This document shows positions 52,960-61,678 of a stretch of DNA of 64,000 nt, in pieces. The translations under genes and the position numbers were made by a program. The notes beneath the pieces were generated by a model. The model was not told the origin of the DNA and did no database searches. It was given only the letters and a program-made list of their open reading frames with translations. This DNA comes from Dyadobacter sp. 3J3 (lineage in GTDB: Bacteria; Bacteroidota; Bacteroidia; Cytophagales; Spirosomataceae), in the NCBI RefSeq assembly GCF_009801115.1, contig NZ_VTOL01000004.1, forward strand, positions 434,001 through 498,000, in the 5' to 3' direction. Every line of letters begins with the position of its first letter. Positions within the stretch are counted from its first letter, which is position 1.

Positions 52960-53892
52960 ATGAGATTTAATAGTATTGTACTTTTCATCCTAACCATTTC
53001 CACTTTTTTCTCATGTGAAGAAAAGATGACGAAGGAAGAGGTTTTAAAAATTGGAATCACTTCATGCAGGTCCTCTGGATCGTTTATCAAAACACTTGGA
53101 TTTGATCCAACCCGTTCAGAGTTATCCACAACAGAGCCAGCCTTTACGGGCGTAGTATTGATTGAACATCCAAGAAACATGGCTGATTCTGCAAGCAAAA
53201 AAACGTATCAGGATCGAAGTTGGGCTCTACATGGCTTTATGGGTAGCATCACTTCTGATAGCGACGGAAATACATACACCGCACCACTTCCAAAAACCAA
53301 TAAACATGGAAGCCCTTGGAGCGAAATGAACAAAATTTATAAGATAGATTCGGAAACGGGAGAAATGGCTGTTCTTACAGAACTCGCAAAGGAAGACAGC
53401 TCCTCGGGTGTTTACCCTTTGGCAGTACTTGGTATCTATTATGATTGTAATGGCAAGAAGATATATGCAAGTAGCGTCGCGGGCAGTACGAAGGAAAAAG
53501 AAAAAGGGGTTATTTATGTTGTCGATCCGGAAAACGGAGATGTAGTAGATAAGCTAAAAGGCCATGATGCCATTGCTGTTTTTGTTGGCGGCGTTACAGG
53601 AGAAAAACGCTTGTATTTCGGTAGTGCGCGTTCGTCAGATATCTATTCGATTGAATTGACTAAAAGTGGAAAATTTAAAGGTGATGTGAGAAAAGAATGT
53701 TCGCTTGAAAATCTCGGATCCCGTGGTGATGACAAAGCAAACAGGATTCGTTTTGACGAAAATGGAAACATGATGGTTTTTGGTGTGAAATTTAATTACA
53801 ATCCGGTAACCCCAAATGAAAAGGCTGAAACTTTATATCAGTTTGCTTACAACGGAGATAAGAAGAAATGGATAACCATTCAGGGACGGTAA
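52960..53892 (+). CDS. Unknown lipoprotein with beta-propeller-like repeats
   Basis: Predicted lipoprotein of 310 residues: MRFNSIVLFILTISTFFSC with Cys at residue 19. The mature part reads like a quinoprotein or SMP-30-like propeller: SDSDGNTYTAPLP, MNKIYKIDSETGEMAVLTEL, GVIYVVDPENGDVVDKLKGHD, RLYFGSARSSDIYSIELT, ANRIRFDENGNMMVFGV. No catalytic or haem motif is seen. The start is the only good ATG. It stands alone between hemE (divergent) and a long gap. Function unknown. Confidence 0.75.
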   Translation: MRFNSIVLFILTISTFFSCEEKMTKEEVLKIGITSCRSSGSFIKTLGFDPTRSELSTTEPAFTGVVLIEHPRNMADSASKKTYQDRSWALHGFMGSITSDSDGNTYTAPLPKTNKHGSPWSEMNKIYKIDSETGEMAVLTELAKEDSSSGVYPLAVLGIYYDCNGKKIYASSVAGSTKEKEKGVIYVVDPENGDVVDKLKGHDAIAVFVGGVTGEKRLYFGSARSSDIYSIELTKSGKFKGDVRKECSLENLGSRGDDKANRIRFDENGNMMVFGVKFNYNPVTPNEKAETLYQFAYNGDKKKWITIQGR

Positions 53893-54556
53893 GACCTCTT
53901 GATGCCGGATAGGCATAAGAGCATGTTTTGTCGTTTGAAAACCTTTGGAAATAAAGCAATACATTTCAATATTGGTTTTGTCCTATCAAATTTTTTCTAT
54001 ATATCTGGATATATACATTCAAGTTTACTGTTATTTTTTATTGAAATTGATTCTACGTTACATGAATGGGTTTTTTATATAGAAATTATTCTACAAATTG
54101 GTAGAAAATTACGGATGAAAAAAGTAGTAATTTCTTTGTTTGTTAGTATTTCTTCGAATTGTCATATTTTGCGTTAATCTTCTTGTTTAATTTTCCCTAC
54201 TTTTGATTCGAAATATTTCAGTTAAGCCAAGTACATCAATTGGTGTTATTAATTCTTCACACACATTCATCCGTTAGTGCAATCATTTCAAAACTGTCTG
54301 TCATTTAGATTCATGCAATGATTAATTCTGGATTTTAGCAAACCATGTATTGCTATCTCTGCTAACATATTACATCAAGATGTTTCAACAAATCCTGACA
54401 GAGAATATTCTCTGAAAGAAATGTTTGGCCTTGATTAATTATGTTAACGATGGTTACATAATTAATACTTGCATTTAAAGGAGATGACTCAATATCGGTT
54501 GTCTCGACATTATGAAAATCTTCAACACTTAAATCATTTTATATTAAAAAACTTTT
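53893..54556. other. Intergenic stretch before the T9SS-sorted protein gene
   Basis: About 660 nt, AT-rich. A TACTTTTG (-7-like) lies at 54198-54205 without a well-placed -33 element. The plus-strand frame at 53899-54177 shows no domain, has composition like the surrounding non-coding DNA and was left out. Nothing else is visible. Confidence 0.4.
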
Positions 54557-56065
54557 ATGAAACCATTCACAAAAATTCTCATGTTTTGCCTTTTGGCGTT
54601 CGTTGGTACCAACGCGATGTCACAAATTCTGCCGGTCCTTCCAGATCCAGATTATGCCAACAATCACAACGCACAAATTACAGGCACCGTAACAGTTAGT
54701 GGAGACGGAACGCTGGTTCCAGGCATTGTAGCACATCTTTCACGTGTTATTCCTGGTTCTCCTGCTACTTATATTGAAGTTTCTGCCGCACTTAGTAATG
54801 CCAGCGGGCAATTTACTTTAACTGGAAGATCGGGGGTCAATTACATAATCACCTACGAGTATCCAACCAAGGGTTATACGGCATCAAGTGCAAACCCGTC
54901 AGCGGCATTTGTAGCGTCAGTTGGTGCGAATACAGCACCAGAAGGTGGCTTGGTATTGAACAAAGTAGCAAATACGATTACAAACTGTAATGTAACAGTA
55001 CCGAGACTAACTCCCTTCACAGGTACCGATGTCTCTGTAACAGTTAACAAGGCCATTCCACTTAACCCTGCGGCAAACCCTCCTGTCAGTGTTGATGTCT
55101 ACAGTGCAGCCATGGTTTCAAATCCATCTGTTGTAGTATCAACAACAACATCAACTGAAGTTCAATCATTGATTATAGCAGCGAATGTCAAATTTCTAAA
55201 CCCTTTCGGGCCGCCAGCAAATATATCCACAGTTATTACCAGTAGGACTTTTAATGATATTTTGGATCAAAATTATACAGATCCAATAGATCTCATTCAA
55301 GGGGAGCCATTATCATATTATGATGTAACCTCTGCTAAAGCAACGAGCACAAATATTGCAAACTTTAACCCTAATTACATTGGTTCAGGAAGTATAACAT
55401 TTCCAATATCTGCGACTGGTTTTAATACCCTAACTACTACCGGAGGTAACACATCCAGCTCAGCGGTGACCAGTGCACTTGGTGGAGTTTGTCTTGTGTA
55501 TACTTATTCTGTTAATCCATTACCGGTAACGCTTGTAAGCTTCAAGGCCAAAGCAGAGCCAGAATTAAAAAATAGTGTTGCTTTGGACTGGGCTACAACC
55601 CAGGAAAAAAATAGTGACTTTTTTGATATTGAAAGAAGTTCAAATGCCAAGGAATGGAGTTCAATTGGTAAAGTTTCTGCGAGCAGTGAAAGTTCTGAAC
55701 TGCAAAATTATCATTTCACAGATTCCGCTCCAAAGAGCATGAATTATTACCGCCTAAAAATGGTAGACAAAGATGGTACCTATGCTTATAGTCGCATTGA
55801 AACGATAAAGCTTGACGTAGATGATGTTACGGTTGCTGTTTACCCTAATCCGGTTTCTAATGTTCTCTTTTTGAAAGATATCCCAGCGGAGAATATTAAA
55901 CAAGTGGCAATTATCAATTCAAATGGTCAATCTGTAAGTCAATCAAATGCCATTTCATCCACGGAAGGAATCAATGTAAAAGAGCTTGCAAGCGGTATGT
56001 ACATTGTGAAAATTTCCAAAACCGATGGCACACTTAGCACACACAAAATTTTGATCCACCATTAA
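54557..56065 (+). CDS. T9SS-sorted secreted protein of unknown function
   Basis: Exported protein of 502 residues with a signal peptide (ending at AMSQ). Residues about 35-110 resemble a carboxypeptidase-regulatory or SpaA-like beta domain (ITGTVTVSGDGTLVPGIVAHLS, SGQFTLTGRSGVNYIITYEYP). The middle is low-complexity Ser/Thr/Asn-rich beta sequence. From about residue 325 on it has LPVTLVSFKAKAE, WATTQEKNSDFFDIERS and YYRLKMVDKDGTYAYS, and ends with a type A sorting domain (VYPNPVSNVLFLKDI ... LASGMYIVKISKTDG). The same C-terminal layout is found in the sugar dehydrogenase at 15.2 kb. Surface or secreted localisation is likely; no activity can be named. Confidence 0.8.
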   Translation: MKPFTKILMFCLLAFVGTNAMSQILPVLPDPDYANNHNAQITGTVTVSGDGTLVPGIVAHLSRVIPGSPATYIEVSAALSNASGQFTLTGRSGVNYIITYEYPTKGYTASSANPSAAFVASVGANTAPEGGLVLNKVANTITNCNVTVPRLTPFTGTDVSVTVNKAIPLNPAANPPVSVDVYSAAMVSNPSVVVSTTTSTEVQSLIIAANVKFLNPFGPPANISTVITSRTFNDILDQNYTDPIDLIQGEPLSYYDVTSAKATSTNIANFNPNYIGSGSITFPISATGFNTLTTTGGNTSSSAVTSALGGVCLVYTYSVNPLPVTLVSFKAKAEPELKNSVALDWATTQEKNSDFFDIERSSNAKEWSSIGKVSASSESSELQNYHFTDSAPKSMNYYRLKMVDKDGTYAYSRIETIKLDVDDVTVAVYPNPVSNVLFLKDIPAENIKQVAIINSNGQSVSQSNAISSTEGINVKELASGMYIVKISKTDGTLSTHKILIHH

Positions 56066-56109
56066 GACGGTCTGTTTCACGTTAACCATCTTTAATTGAA
56101 ATGTTTTGT

Positions 56110-56151
56110 AAAAAAGAAGGCTGTCTCGCTTTGAGGCAGTCTTCTTTTTTC
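56110..56151 (+). terminator. Terminator after the T9SS-sorted protein gene
   Basis: Arms AAAAGAAGGCTGTCTC and GAGGCAGTCTTCTTTTTT around a 4-nt loop, 45 nt after the stop codon. It overlaps the upstream extension of the next open frame and so argues for the later start at 56254. Confidence 0.88.
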
Positions 56152-56253
56152 ATAAGACTCGCAAAAAGATCAAAATATTTTCACTTCAAGTGTCATTATT
56201 TTCTGAGATACAATGATATTTGTGGTTACCTATCTATTAAAGGATGTTTTATA

Positions 56254-57234
56254 ATGCTGGAAGAATTAAGGAGAATTGCTTTTAGGTTTCAAATTGACCC
56301 TCAACAAACTGCCGGGCATACGGCTAGGTTATCTTCCGTTATTACAGTTTTGAATAATCTCAATACTTCATTTCTGAATTTTATTGAAATAGAATTTTTA
56401 AAAAACGAGAAGTTTAGGGCAGTTTACGACAAATCGCCCAAAGTTTTGGATGGTTTGAAAAAGGAGCTGGAATTGCTGGTGGTAGATCTTAAATTCAGCA
56501 GTTTTGAAGCAGCAGTTGCTTCCAATATTGTAGAGCCGCCAAGCCTTTTTACAACCGAAATTGACGATTGGAAAAGGAATGCGTTTTCGGAATACAAAAA
56601 AAATATTCTTTTCGGGAATTTTGAAGAACCAGGTTATATGAGTCAGGTGATTGGGAAATATTCTCCTGACGAAAGAAGCCGCATTTACAAACCACTCTTT
56701 ACCGCATCCATTTCGGACAGGCCATTCAAGCTTTTTCTGATTGATGCAAAAGGCAAAAAGCTAAACCTCAGACAACCGGATAAAAGTTTCACAGATCAGT
56801 ATTTTCCAAAAAAGGAAAAGGTGAAAAAAGAGAAGGTCGTTTATCGATTTGCCAAGATATATGCCAAAATAGGAGGGAGTGATACGTCTGCTGATCTGAG
56901 TAAAAAGGATATCAAAAAAGTACTTTTGATTGAGGAAATGGAGCACGGAACGTATCCGTTCAGACCGGATATTATCAAGTATGACGAAAAATTATACGTC
57001 CTTCATGAAAAGTTGACTTGTGAGGTAAACTTTGAAAATCAGGTTTACGTAGTTTCATTTTCGTCCTTGAATTTATGCGTTTGGGGAATAACGAGAGAAG
57101 AAGCTGAGGCGGCATTTAATTTCAGTTTTCATGCGTTATACCAAAACTTTGCGCTGGAATCTGATTATCTGCTTTCGGATGAAGCTATCGTGCTCAAAAA
57201 TAAATTGTTGACCATTGTTAAGGCGATCAAATGA
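56254..57234 (+). CDS. Unknown protein with a HicB-like C-terminal segment (possible antitoxin)
   Basis: Protein of 326 residues from ATG 56254; the frame is open from 56101, but that part crosses a terminator. No known domain is recognised in residues 1-250. The C-terminal 70 residues (TCEVNFENQVYVVSFSSLNLCVWGITREEAEAAFNFSFHALYQNF) follow the HicB pattern: a beta strand, an aromatic-Gly turn, then TxEEAxxxxxxxxxxLYQ. Two Lys-rich stretches (KKEKVKKEKV) are in the middle. It overlaps the following HicA-like gene by 4 nt (ATGA), so the two are translationally coupled. I infer that they are partners, with this as the antitoxin or a bifunctional regulator. Confidence 0.55.
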   Translation: MLEELRRIAFRFQIDPQQTAGHTARLSSVITVLNNLNTSFLNFIEIEFLKNEKFRAVYDKSPKVLDGLKKELELLVVDLKFSSFEAAVASNIVEPPSLFTTEIDDWKRNAFSEYKKNILFGNFEEPGYMSQVIGKYSPDERSRIYKPLFTASISDRPFKLFLIDAKGKKLNLRQPDKSFTDQYFPKKEKVKKEKVVYRFAKIYAKIGGSDTSADLSKKDIKKVLLIEEMEHGTYPFRPDIIKYDEKLYVLHEKLTCEVNFENQVYVVSFSSLNLCVWGITREEAEAAFNFSFHALYQNFALESDYLLSDEAIVLKNKLLTIVKAIK

Positions 57235-57515
57235 AAGCGAGAAAAAGTAAGGACATACAGAGATCATTACAGAAACAAGGATTTGAATCTTACTCTGAAA
57301 AGGATTACCATCAATTGCATTATCTTGTTGTTGACGGCAAAAAACAAGCGGTTTTTACCTATGTTGGTAAGGCACCGTTAAGTTCGGAATTGATGGAAAC
57401 GGTTTCCAATCAGTTAAAATTGACGGATGAAAAAATGGCGGATAGTTTTTTTTCTGGTAGATTGAATAATGAGAAATATATTGGAATGTTGAGGGAGAAA
57501 GAAATTGTGAGGTAA
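57231..57515 (+). CDS. HicA-like small protein (possible toxin)
   Basis: Protein of 94 residues with the HicA/YcfA-like plan: an N-terminal helix with KARKSKDIQRSLQKQGFE, a beta hairpin with DYHQLHYLVVDGKKQAVFTYVGKAPLS, and a final helix SNQLKLTDEKMADSF. The His residues in YHQLHY sit where the catalytic His of HicA is expected. The C-terminal SGRLNNEKYIGMLRE extends beyond typical HicA. It overlaps the upstream gene by 4 nt. The array of palindromes begins 25 nt after its stop codon. Confidence 0.6.
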   Translation: MKARKSKDIQRSLQKQGFESYSEKDYHQLHYLVVDGKKQAVFTYVGKAPLSSELMETVSNQLKLTDEKMADSFFSGRLNNEKYIGMLREKEIVR

Positions 57516-57539
57516 ATAGTTTAATTGAAAAATTATTAC

Positions 57540-57880
57540 GGTGCGCTGCACCTTATGACATTTTTTAGCTAACGGGTTTTCTACAAATATTTAGGTGCGC
57601 TGCACCTTTTTAGCTTTGAGATAATCTTTTCACAATGCGCGCATTCAAAATTTAGTGAAGAGATGCACAGCGCCCAAATACTTGTAGTAAATTCTAACGG
57701 TTTTAGGTGCGGCGCACCATAATACTTGTAGCAACGGAATAGCAAATTCTAATGTTTTAGGTGCAGCGCACCGAAATATTTATAGAATTTGAACAGCAGA
57801 TTCTAACGTTTTAGGTGCAGCGCACCGAAATACTTGTAGCAACGGAATAGCAAATGCTAACGTTTTAGGTGCAGCGCACC
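57540..57880. repeat. Array of 13-bp palindromes with a 54-bp period
   Basis: Six copies of an almost perfect palindrome lie at 57540, 57594, 57706, 57760, 57814 and 57868. The first two read GGTGCGCTGCACC, the last three GGTGCAGCGCACC, and copy 3 is GGTGCGGCGCACC. Spacing is exactly 54 nt except for one double gap (112 nt), which holds a degenerate copy near 57663. The sequence between copies is itself repeated (GAAATACTTGTAGCAACGG, TCTAACGTTTTA), and the first two units are in the opposite orientation to the rest. Confidence 0.9.
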
Positions 57881-57891
57881 GAAATATTGAC

Positions 57892-57935
57892 AAAGTAACA
57901 GAGAACGCCACGCGACGTTCTCTGTTACTTTTTAT
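57892..57935. terminator. Bidirectional terminator between the HicA-like and TonB receptor genes
   Basis: Perfect arms AAAGTAACAGAGAACG and CGTTCTCTGTTACTTT around a short loop, followed by TTTTT on the plus strand and 4 nt from the stop codon of the receptor gene on the minus strand. Confidence 0.85.
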
Positions 57936-57938
57936 AAC

Positions 57939-60407
57939 CTAAAAATGGAAATTCACCCCAACTAAAAAATTCCCTCCCGCTTGCGGAAAATAGAAATTTT
58001 CCTGAGTCAAAGCACCACCGCTGATATAGCCATAAGTATAACCGTTCGACTCATAACGTTCGCTGAAAATATTATTCAATAGGAAATTGAAAGAAATTTC
58101 TTTAATCCACTTCGGTTTTACTGTATAAGTTAAGCGAAGATCATTTGTGAAATACGCATCAAGCCTGCGCGTTTCACTGGAAGTATTATCAAGATATTGT
58201 TTGCCAACATACTTGGTCAATAAAGCAAATTCAAGATTTTTCTGTGGACTGTAAGTAAACTGACTTCCTACGATTACGTTTGGAGAAAAGGAAATATCTG
58301 ATTTTCCGTGATTGACAAGATCATAACCTCCGGTATCATAATTGACAATATATTCTGTGAAATTCGCAATTTTATTCTGACTGAACGTGGCATTCGCGTT
58401 CCATTTAAAATGTGAATTAAAAGCAACAGCACCTTCCAGTTCAATTCCGGTACGGTAACTTTTCGGGACATTGACACGGATTGAATTCCCAACATCATTG
58501 ATCTGGCCGGTTAATACAAGCTGATTTTTGTATTGCATCAAATAATAATTCGCAGCAATCATCCATTTTCCCTGCTGCATGCGAAATCCTGCTTCTACGT
58601 TATTTAACCTCTCACTTTTTGGGAAAAGACGCGTTGTTGATGCTGCAAAATCATCACGGTTTGGTTCCTTGTTTCCCACGCTATATGAAGCGTAAACCGA
58701 ACTTTGGGGCGTCAGCTGATATGTTAAACCTGCCTTCGGATTCAGGAATGAATAAGATTGATCAAAATTCATTTGAACCATTTCATTGTCCTTTCCATCA
58801 ATTTTATGACTGACGCGGCGGAATTGCAAATCACCAAAAGCATTCAGCTTTTCAGTAAATTGATAATAAAGTTTTCCATAGATGTTAAAATCTTTTTTGA
58901 CTCCTTTGTTGAAATAATAACGTTGTTCATTTTCAGTAGCTCCGGCATTTCTTGCCCATACTATTTCTCCATAATGATCGCCCGTGTAATAAGTATAGCC
59001 ACCGCCAACACTGGCTGTCAGCTTTTTAAAACTGTTATAATCAAGCGAAAAAGTTGATCCATAGAAGTAATTATCCAGCCATCTACGGCGGATGATGTCT
59101 GTATTTGTAATGGTATCTCCGCCAATAAGCACGTTGGGCAAATTGTAGTTACTGAGTTTATCATTTTTCCTTGATTGCTCATAGTATCCCAATCCCCTTA
59201 CCAGGAAACCATTGAGGTTTAATGTAAGATTTTTATTTAATGTATGTGAAGAAACAAGTTGATAATGATCCTGACGATAATTATCAACTTCATTTTTATA
59301 AGTATAAGAATTATAAGTACGGTTGTTGGAATTGATAAGGTTTTGCGCATCGCTTTCATCAAGTCCGTTGCGATCAATATAGGATAACAAACCTTCGCGA
59401 TCGCCCCGAAGTTTGGCTTCGGGAACGCCGTTCCAGGACTGATATGTTTTTTCCTTTCCTGAAAATACATTAACACGTACAAAACTTTTCCCACCAAAAT
59501 AAGCACCGGATAAGTAGTAGGAGTGCAATTCCGAAGAAGCCCGGTCAACAAATCCATCGGAAGAAACACGGGACAGACGGGCATCAAAAGTGAATTTATC
59601 TTTGATTAAACCACTACCAACTTTGAAGGTATTTTTAAAGGTATTGAAAGAGCCATAGGAGTTATTAAGTTCGGCATAGGCTTCTTTCCTGAACTGATTG
59701 GTACTAATATTAACGGTCGCGCCAAAAGCTCCCGAGCCGTTTGTAGAAGTCCCAACACCTCGCTGAATCTGGATGCTGCTCACGGAAGAAGCGAAATCAG
59801 GCATGTTTACCCAATAGACACCCTGACTTTCTGCATCGTTGTAAGGAATTCCATTGACCGTAACATTAATGCGCGTAGCATCCGTACCACGAATTCTTAT
59901 TCCGGTATATCCAACTCCACCGCCGGCGTCACTGGTGCTTACCAGAGAAGGCGTGAAATTTAGAAGCACCGGCAGATCCTGTCCCAGATTTTGTTTGTTC
60001 AGAGCTTCCGCTGTCACATTGGTATAAGCCATCCCGGTTTTGTCGGTAACGCGTGTTGCATTAACGATAACTTCATCGGCCTGAAAAGTGCTTTTTTGAA
60101 GTTTTATTTCAAGCGGTTTTCCTTCACTTAAATTAGCGGCTTCCAGTTTAATGGTTTGGTAGCCAATATAAGAAATTTCCAGAATCCCGATGTTTTCCGA
60201 AATATTCCGAAGTGTAAATCTCCCGTTGGCATCGGTGGATGTTCCGCGGATTTCTCCTGCCCGGATTGTAGCGCCGGGAAGTGATTTTCCGTCTTCCTGA
60301 TCGGTAACCTGACCGGTTAATGTTTTTTGAGCATAAACAGATATGCTCAGTAAAGTGCTTATAACGAGTGTTAAAAGACAGGTCGTAACGTTTCGCATTG
60401 CGATCAT
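57939..60407 (-). CDS. TonB-dependent receptor under a TPP riboswitch (probable thiamin receptor)
   Basis: Outer-membrane TonB-dependent receptor of 822 residues. A signal peptide ends at SVYAQ; ATG 60398 is an alternative start 3 codons in. It has an N-terminal carboxypeptidase-regulatory-like domain (LTGQVTDQEDGKSLPGATIRAG, ISYIGYQTIKLEAANL), a plug (VIVNATRVTDKTG, GYTGIRIRGTDATRINVTVNGIPYNDAESQGVYWVNMPDFASS, IQRGVGTSTNGSGAFGATVNI) and a 22-strand-type barrel ending in FLVGVNFHF. It lacks a SusD partner. A TPP riboswitch lies 134 nt upstream, so expression should fall when thiamin pyrophosphate is plentiful; the ligand is therefore probably thiamin or a thiamin precursor. Confidence 0.92.
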   Translation of the reverse strand: MIAMRNVTTCLLTLVISTLLSISVYAQKTLTGQVTDQEDGKSLPGATIRAGEIRGTSTDANGRFTLRNISENIGILEISYIGYQTIKLEAANLSEGKPLEIKLQKSTFQADEVIVNATRVTDKTGMAYTNVTAEALNKQNLGQDLPVLLNFTPSLVSTSDAGGGVGYTGIRIRGTDATRINVTVNGIPYNDAESQGVYWVNMPDFASSVSSIQIQRGVGTSTNGSGAFGATVNISTNQFRKEAYAELNNSYGSFNTFKNTFKVGSGLIKDKFTFDARLSRVSSDGFVDRASSELHSYYLSGAYFGGKSFVRVNVFSGKEKTYQSWNGVPEAKLRGDREGLLSYIDRNGLDESDAQNLINSNNRTYNSYTYKNEVDNYRQDHYQLVSSHTLNKNLTLNLNGFLVRGLGYYEQSRKNDKLSNYNLPNVLIGGDTITNTDIIRRRWLDNYFYGSTFSLDYNSFKKLTASVGGGYTYYTGDHYGEIVWARNAGATENEQRYYFNKGVKKDFNIYGKLYYQFTEKLNAFGDLQFRRVSHKIDGKDNEMVQMNFDQSYSFLNPKAGLTYQLTPQSSVYASYSVGNKEPNRDDFAASTTRLFPKSERLNNVEAGFRMQQGKWMIAANYYLMQYKNQLVLTGQINDVGNSIRVNVPKSYRTGIELEGAVAFNSHFKWNANATFSQNKIANFTEYIVNYDTGGYDLVNHGKSDISFSPNVIVGSQFTYSPQKNLEFALLTKYVGKQYLDNTSSETRRLDAYFTNDLRLTYTVKPKWIKEISFNFLLNNIFSERYESNGYTYGYISGGALTQENFYFPQAGGNFLVGVNFHF

Positions 60408-60540
60408 TAGTTGTTACGAACAGGCAAGGGGCCACCTATCCTTTTGGTTCAATAAAAATGATTATTCGATTCAGCTGACTTTATGGAGCTTGAAAATCAA
60501 TGATTCATGCTGATTTTCGCTAGTCCTGAGTTTAGCTTTC

Positions 60541-60610
60541 TCTTCCTACGCCGGCATTATCCGGATCAGGTAATATGGGTATGATCTCAGCCCGTTAGGT
60601 AGGGCACCCC
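60541..60610 (-). promoter_or_regulatory. TPP (THI-element) riboswitch
   Basis: The minus strand carries the conserved THI-box order: GGGGTGCCC, then GGCTGAGATCATACCC, then ACCTGATCCGGATAATGCC and GGCGTAGGAAG. These contain the pyrimidine-binding CTGAGA and the ACCTGATC...GTAGG helices of thiamin pyrophosphate riboswitches. It lies in the leader of the TonB receptor gene, with about 130 nt between aptamer and start codon for the expression platform. Confidence 0.95.
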
Positions 60611-60755
60611 TTTGAGATTATGATGTAAAGTTAAGCGGTTTGGGGTGGGGAAACAAGGAAAAATTATAATCGCGATTTTTGATTTGCGATTCGCAAATCA
60701 AAAATCTATTACCAGCAAAATGCTTCGGCCACCGAAGAATTATATAGAAGTCAAC

Positions 60756-61085
60756 TTAATCTGCATGAATAACAATGGGCCCTATCGCTAGTTTACCAGA
60801 TTTCAAATGATCATTTATCTGACTTGAAAGTTTTGTCAACTCCATATAAGTATTAATCTGCGCGGTTAATACAAAAACGGTAATCGTGTATTTGGAAAAA
60901 TTTTGCTGATGTTGAAGATTTTTGTCGAATGTAAGCAAAGCGTCAAAATCGTTTTCAAGCATCAACTTCAATAATTCGCCATTTTTTACACCGTTCCATT
61001 CTTTATCTCGAACTGTAAAAACTTCGTGTTCAGGAAAATCCAGTTTTAAACGCTTAGGTAAGTTTTCATCAAGCAACAGTCGCAT
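60756..61085 (-). CDS. DUF5615 PIN-like toxin
   Basis: PIN-like protein of 109 residues, toxin of a DUF433/DUF5615 (VapBC-like) pair. The family start MRLLLDENLPKRL is at ATG 61085 (the frame is open to 61133), followed by FTVRDKEWNGVKNGELLKLMLENDFDALLTFDKNL. The acidic residues Asp6/Glu7, Asp near DKEW and Asp in LTFDKNL are the expected metal ligands. It overlaps the DUF433 gene by 17 nt, so the pair is co-translated. Ribonuclease activity is family inference. Confidence 0.85.
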   Translation of the reverse strand: MRLLLDENLPKRLKLDFPEHEVFTVRDKEWNGVKNGELLKLMLENDFDALLTFDKNLQHQQNFSKYTITVFVLTAQINTYMELTKLSSQINDHLKSGKLAIGPIVIHAD

Positions 61086-61308
61086 ACAGCTGCTCGATAT
61101 TTTTGGAAGTAAGAAATTTATTTGCTGTTTCAAGAACTGCCACAGCCTGACTTTTAGATACAGTGGGAAAGTCTTCTAAAAAATCATTCAATGAAACACC
61201 AGCTTCTAAATGGTCAAAAAGTGTTTCGACAGGGACGCGAGTTCCTGCAAAGACAGGTTGACCACCTAATATATCATCATCTATCGTGACGAGTGTTTTA
61301 ATTTCCAT
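61069..61308 (-). CDS. DUF433 antitoxin
   Basis: Small winged-helix protein of 79 residues with the DUF433 hallmark GGQPVFAGTRVPVETLFDHLEAGVSLNDFLEDFPTVSKSQAVAVL. DUF433 proteins are the DNA-binding antitoxins of DUF5615-type PIN toxins. It is the first gene of the pair and overlaps the toxin gene by 17 nt. Confidence 0.9.
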   Translation of the reverse strand: MEIKTLVTIDDDILGGQPVFAGTRVPVETLFDHLEAGVSLNDFLEDFPTVSKSQAVAVLETANKFLTSKNIEQLYATVA

Positions 61309-61354
61309 AATCTAAAAATAAGGATTTTTATTTAATTAACCGATAATTGAAACC

Positions 61355-61485
61355 TTACTTATCAATCAAAGCCAACCACTCATTTATTACATTTTTCAAA
61401 GTTTTCTCCTTTGATTTCACATCATCCAATCCTTGAAAACCACCGTTCTTGTTCCATCTTCATAATGGCCTTCAAGAATTAGGTT
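61355..61485 (-). pseudogene. Decayed copy of the 3' end of the DUF1801 gene
   Basis: On the minus strand this stretch translates to a close relative of the last 40 residues of the neighbouring DUF1801 gene: LEGHYEDGTRTVVFKD, then after a one-base deletion LDDVKSKEKTLKNVINEW and LALIDK with a stop at 61355. The neighbour has LEGDYKDERRTVVFKD, LDDVKFKEKSLKNVVKGW and LSLVEK. No upstream part of the gene is left, so it is a truncated, frameshifted paralogue from an old tandem duplication. Confidence 0.85.
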
Positions 61486-61529
61486 ATTGGAATTTGGTCG
61501 ATATTTGTTTTAGAAAAGTAGCTCTCGAA

Positions 61530-61655
61530 ATTAACCCCAGGTTTCAACCTGGGGTTAGCAGGTCAACATATCTGATCGTGGGCTTTAGCCATTGAATTAA
61601 ATATTGGGGAATTGGCTAAGCCGGATAGTTCTTTAATCCGGTTCCTAAGGTTAAA
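61530..61655. repeat. Cluster of palindromes between the DUF1801 remnant and gene
   Basis: First a perfect 12-bp dyad TAACCCCAGGTT/AACCTGGGGTTA (61532-61557), then GGCTTTAGCCA/TGGCTAAGCC, then CCGGAT/ATCCGG. This combination resembles interspersed REP-like sequences of Bacteroidota genomes. It separates the two DUF1801 copies. Confidence 0.6.
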
Positions 61656-61678
61656 ATCTTGGGTAAGTACTTCAATCC

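Noticed and set aside
53899..54177. Plus-strand open frame of 92 codons after the lipoprotein gene
   Set aside because: Rich in Phe/Ile/Leu from AT-rich DNA, with no signal or domain and no start context. I left it out as a chance frame.
57540..57880. CRISPR-like array (regular short repeats)
   Set aside because: The sequences between the palindromes are copies of each other rather than unique spacers, the repeats are only 13 bp and occur in both orientations, and no cas gene is near.
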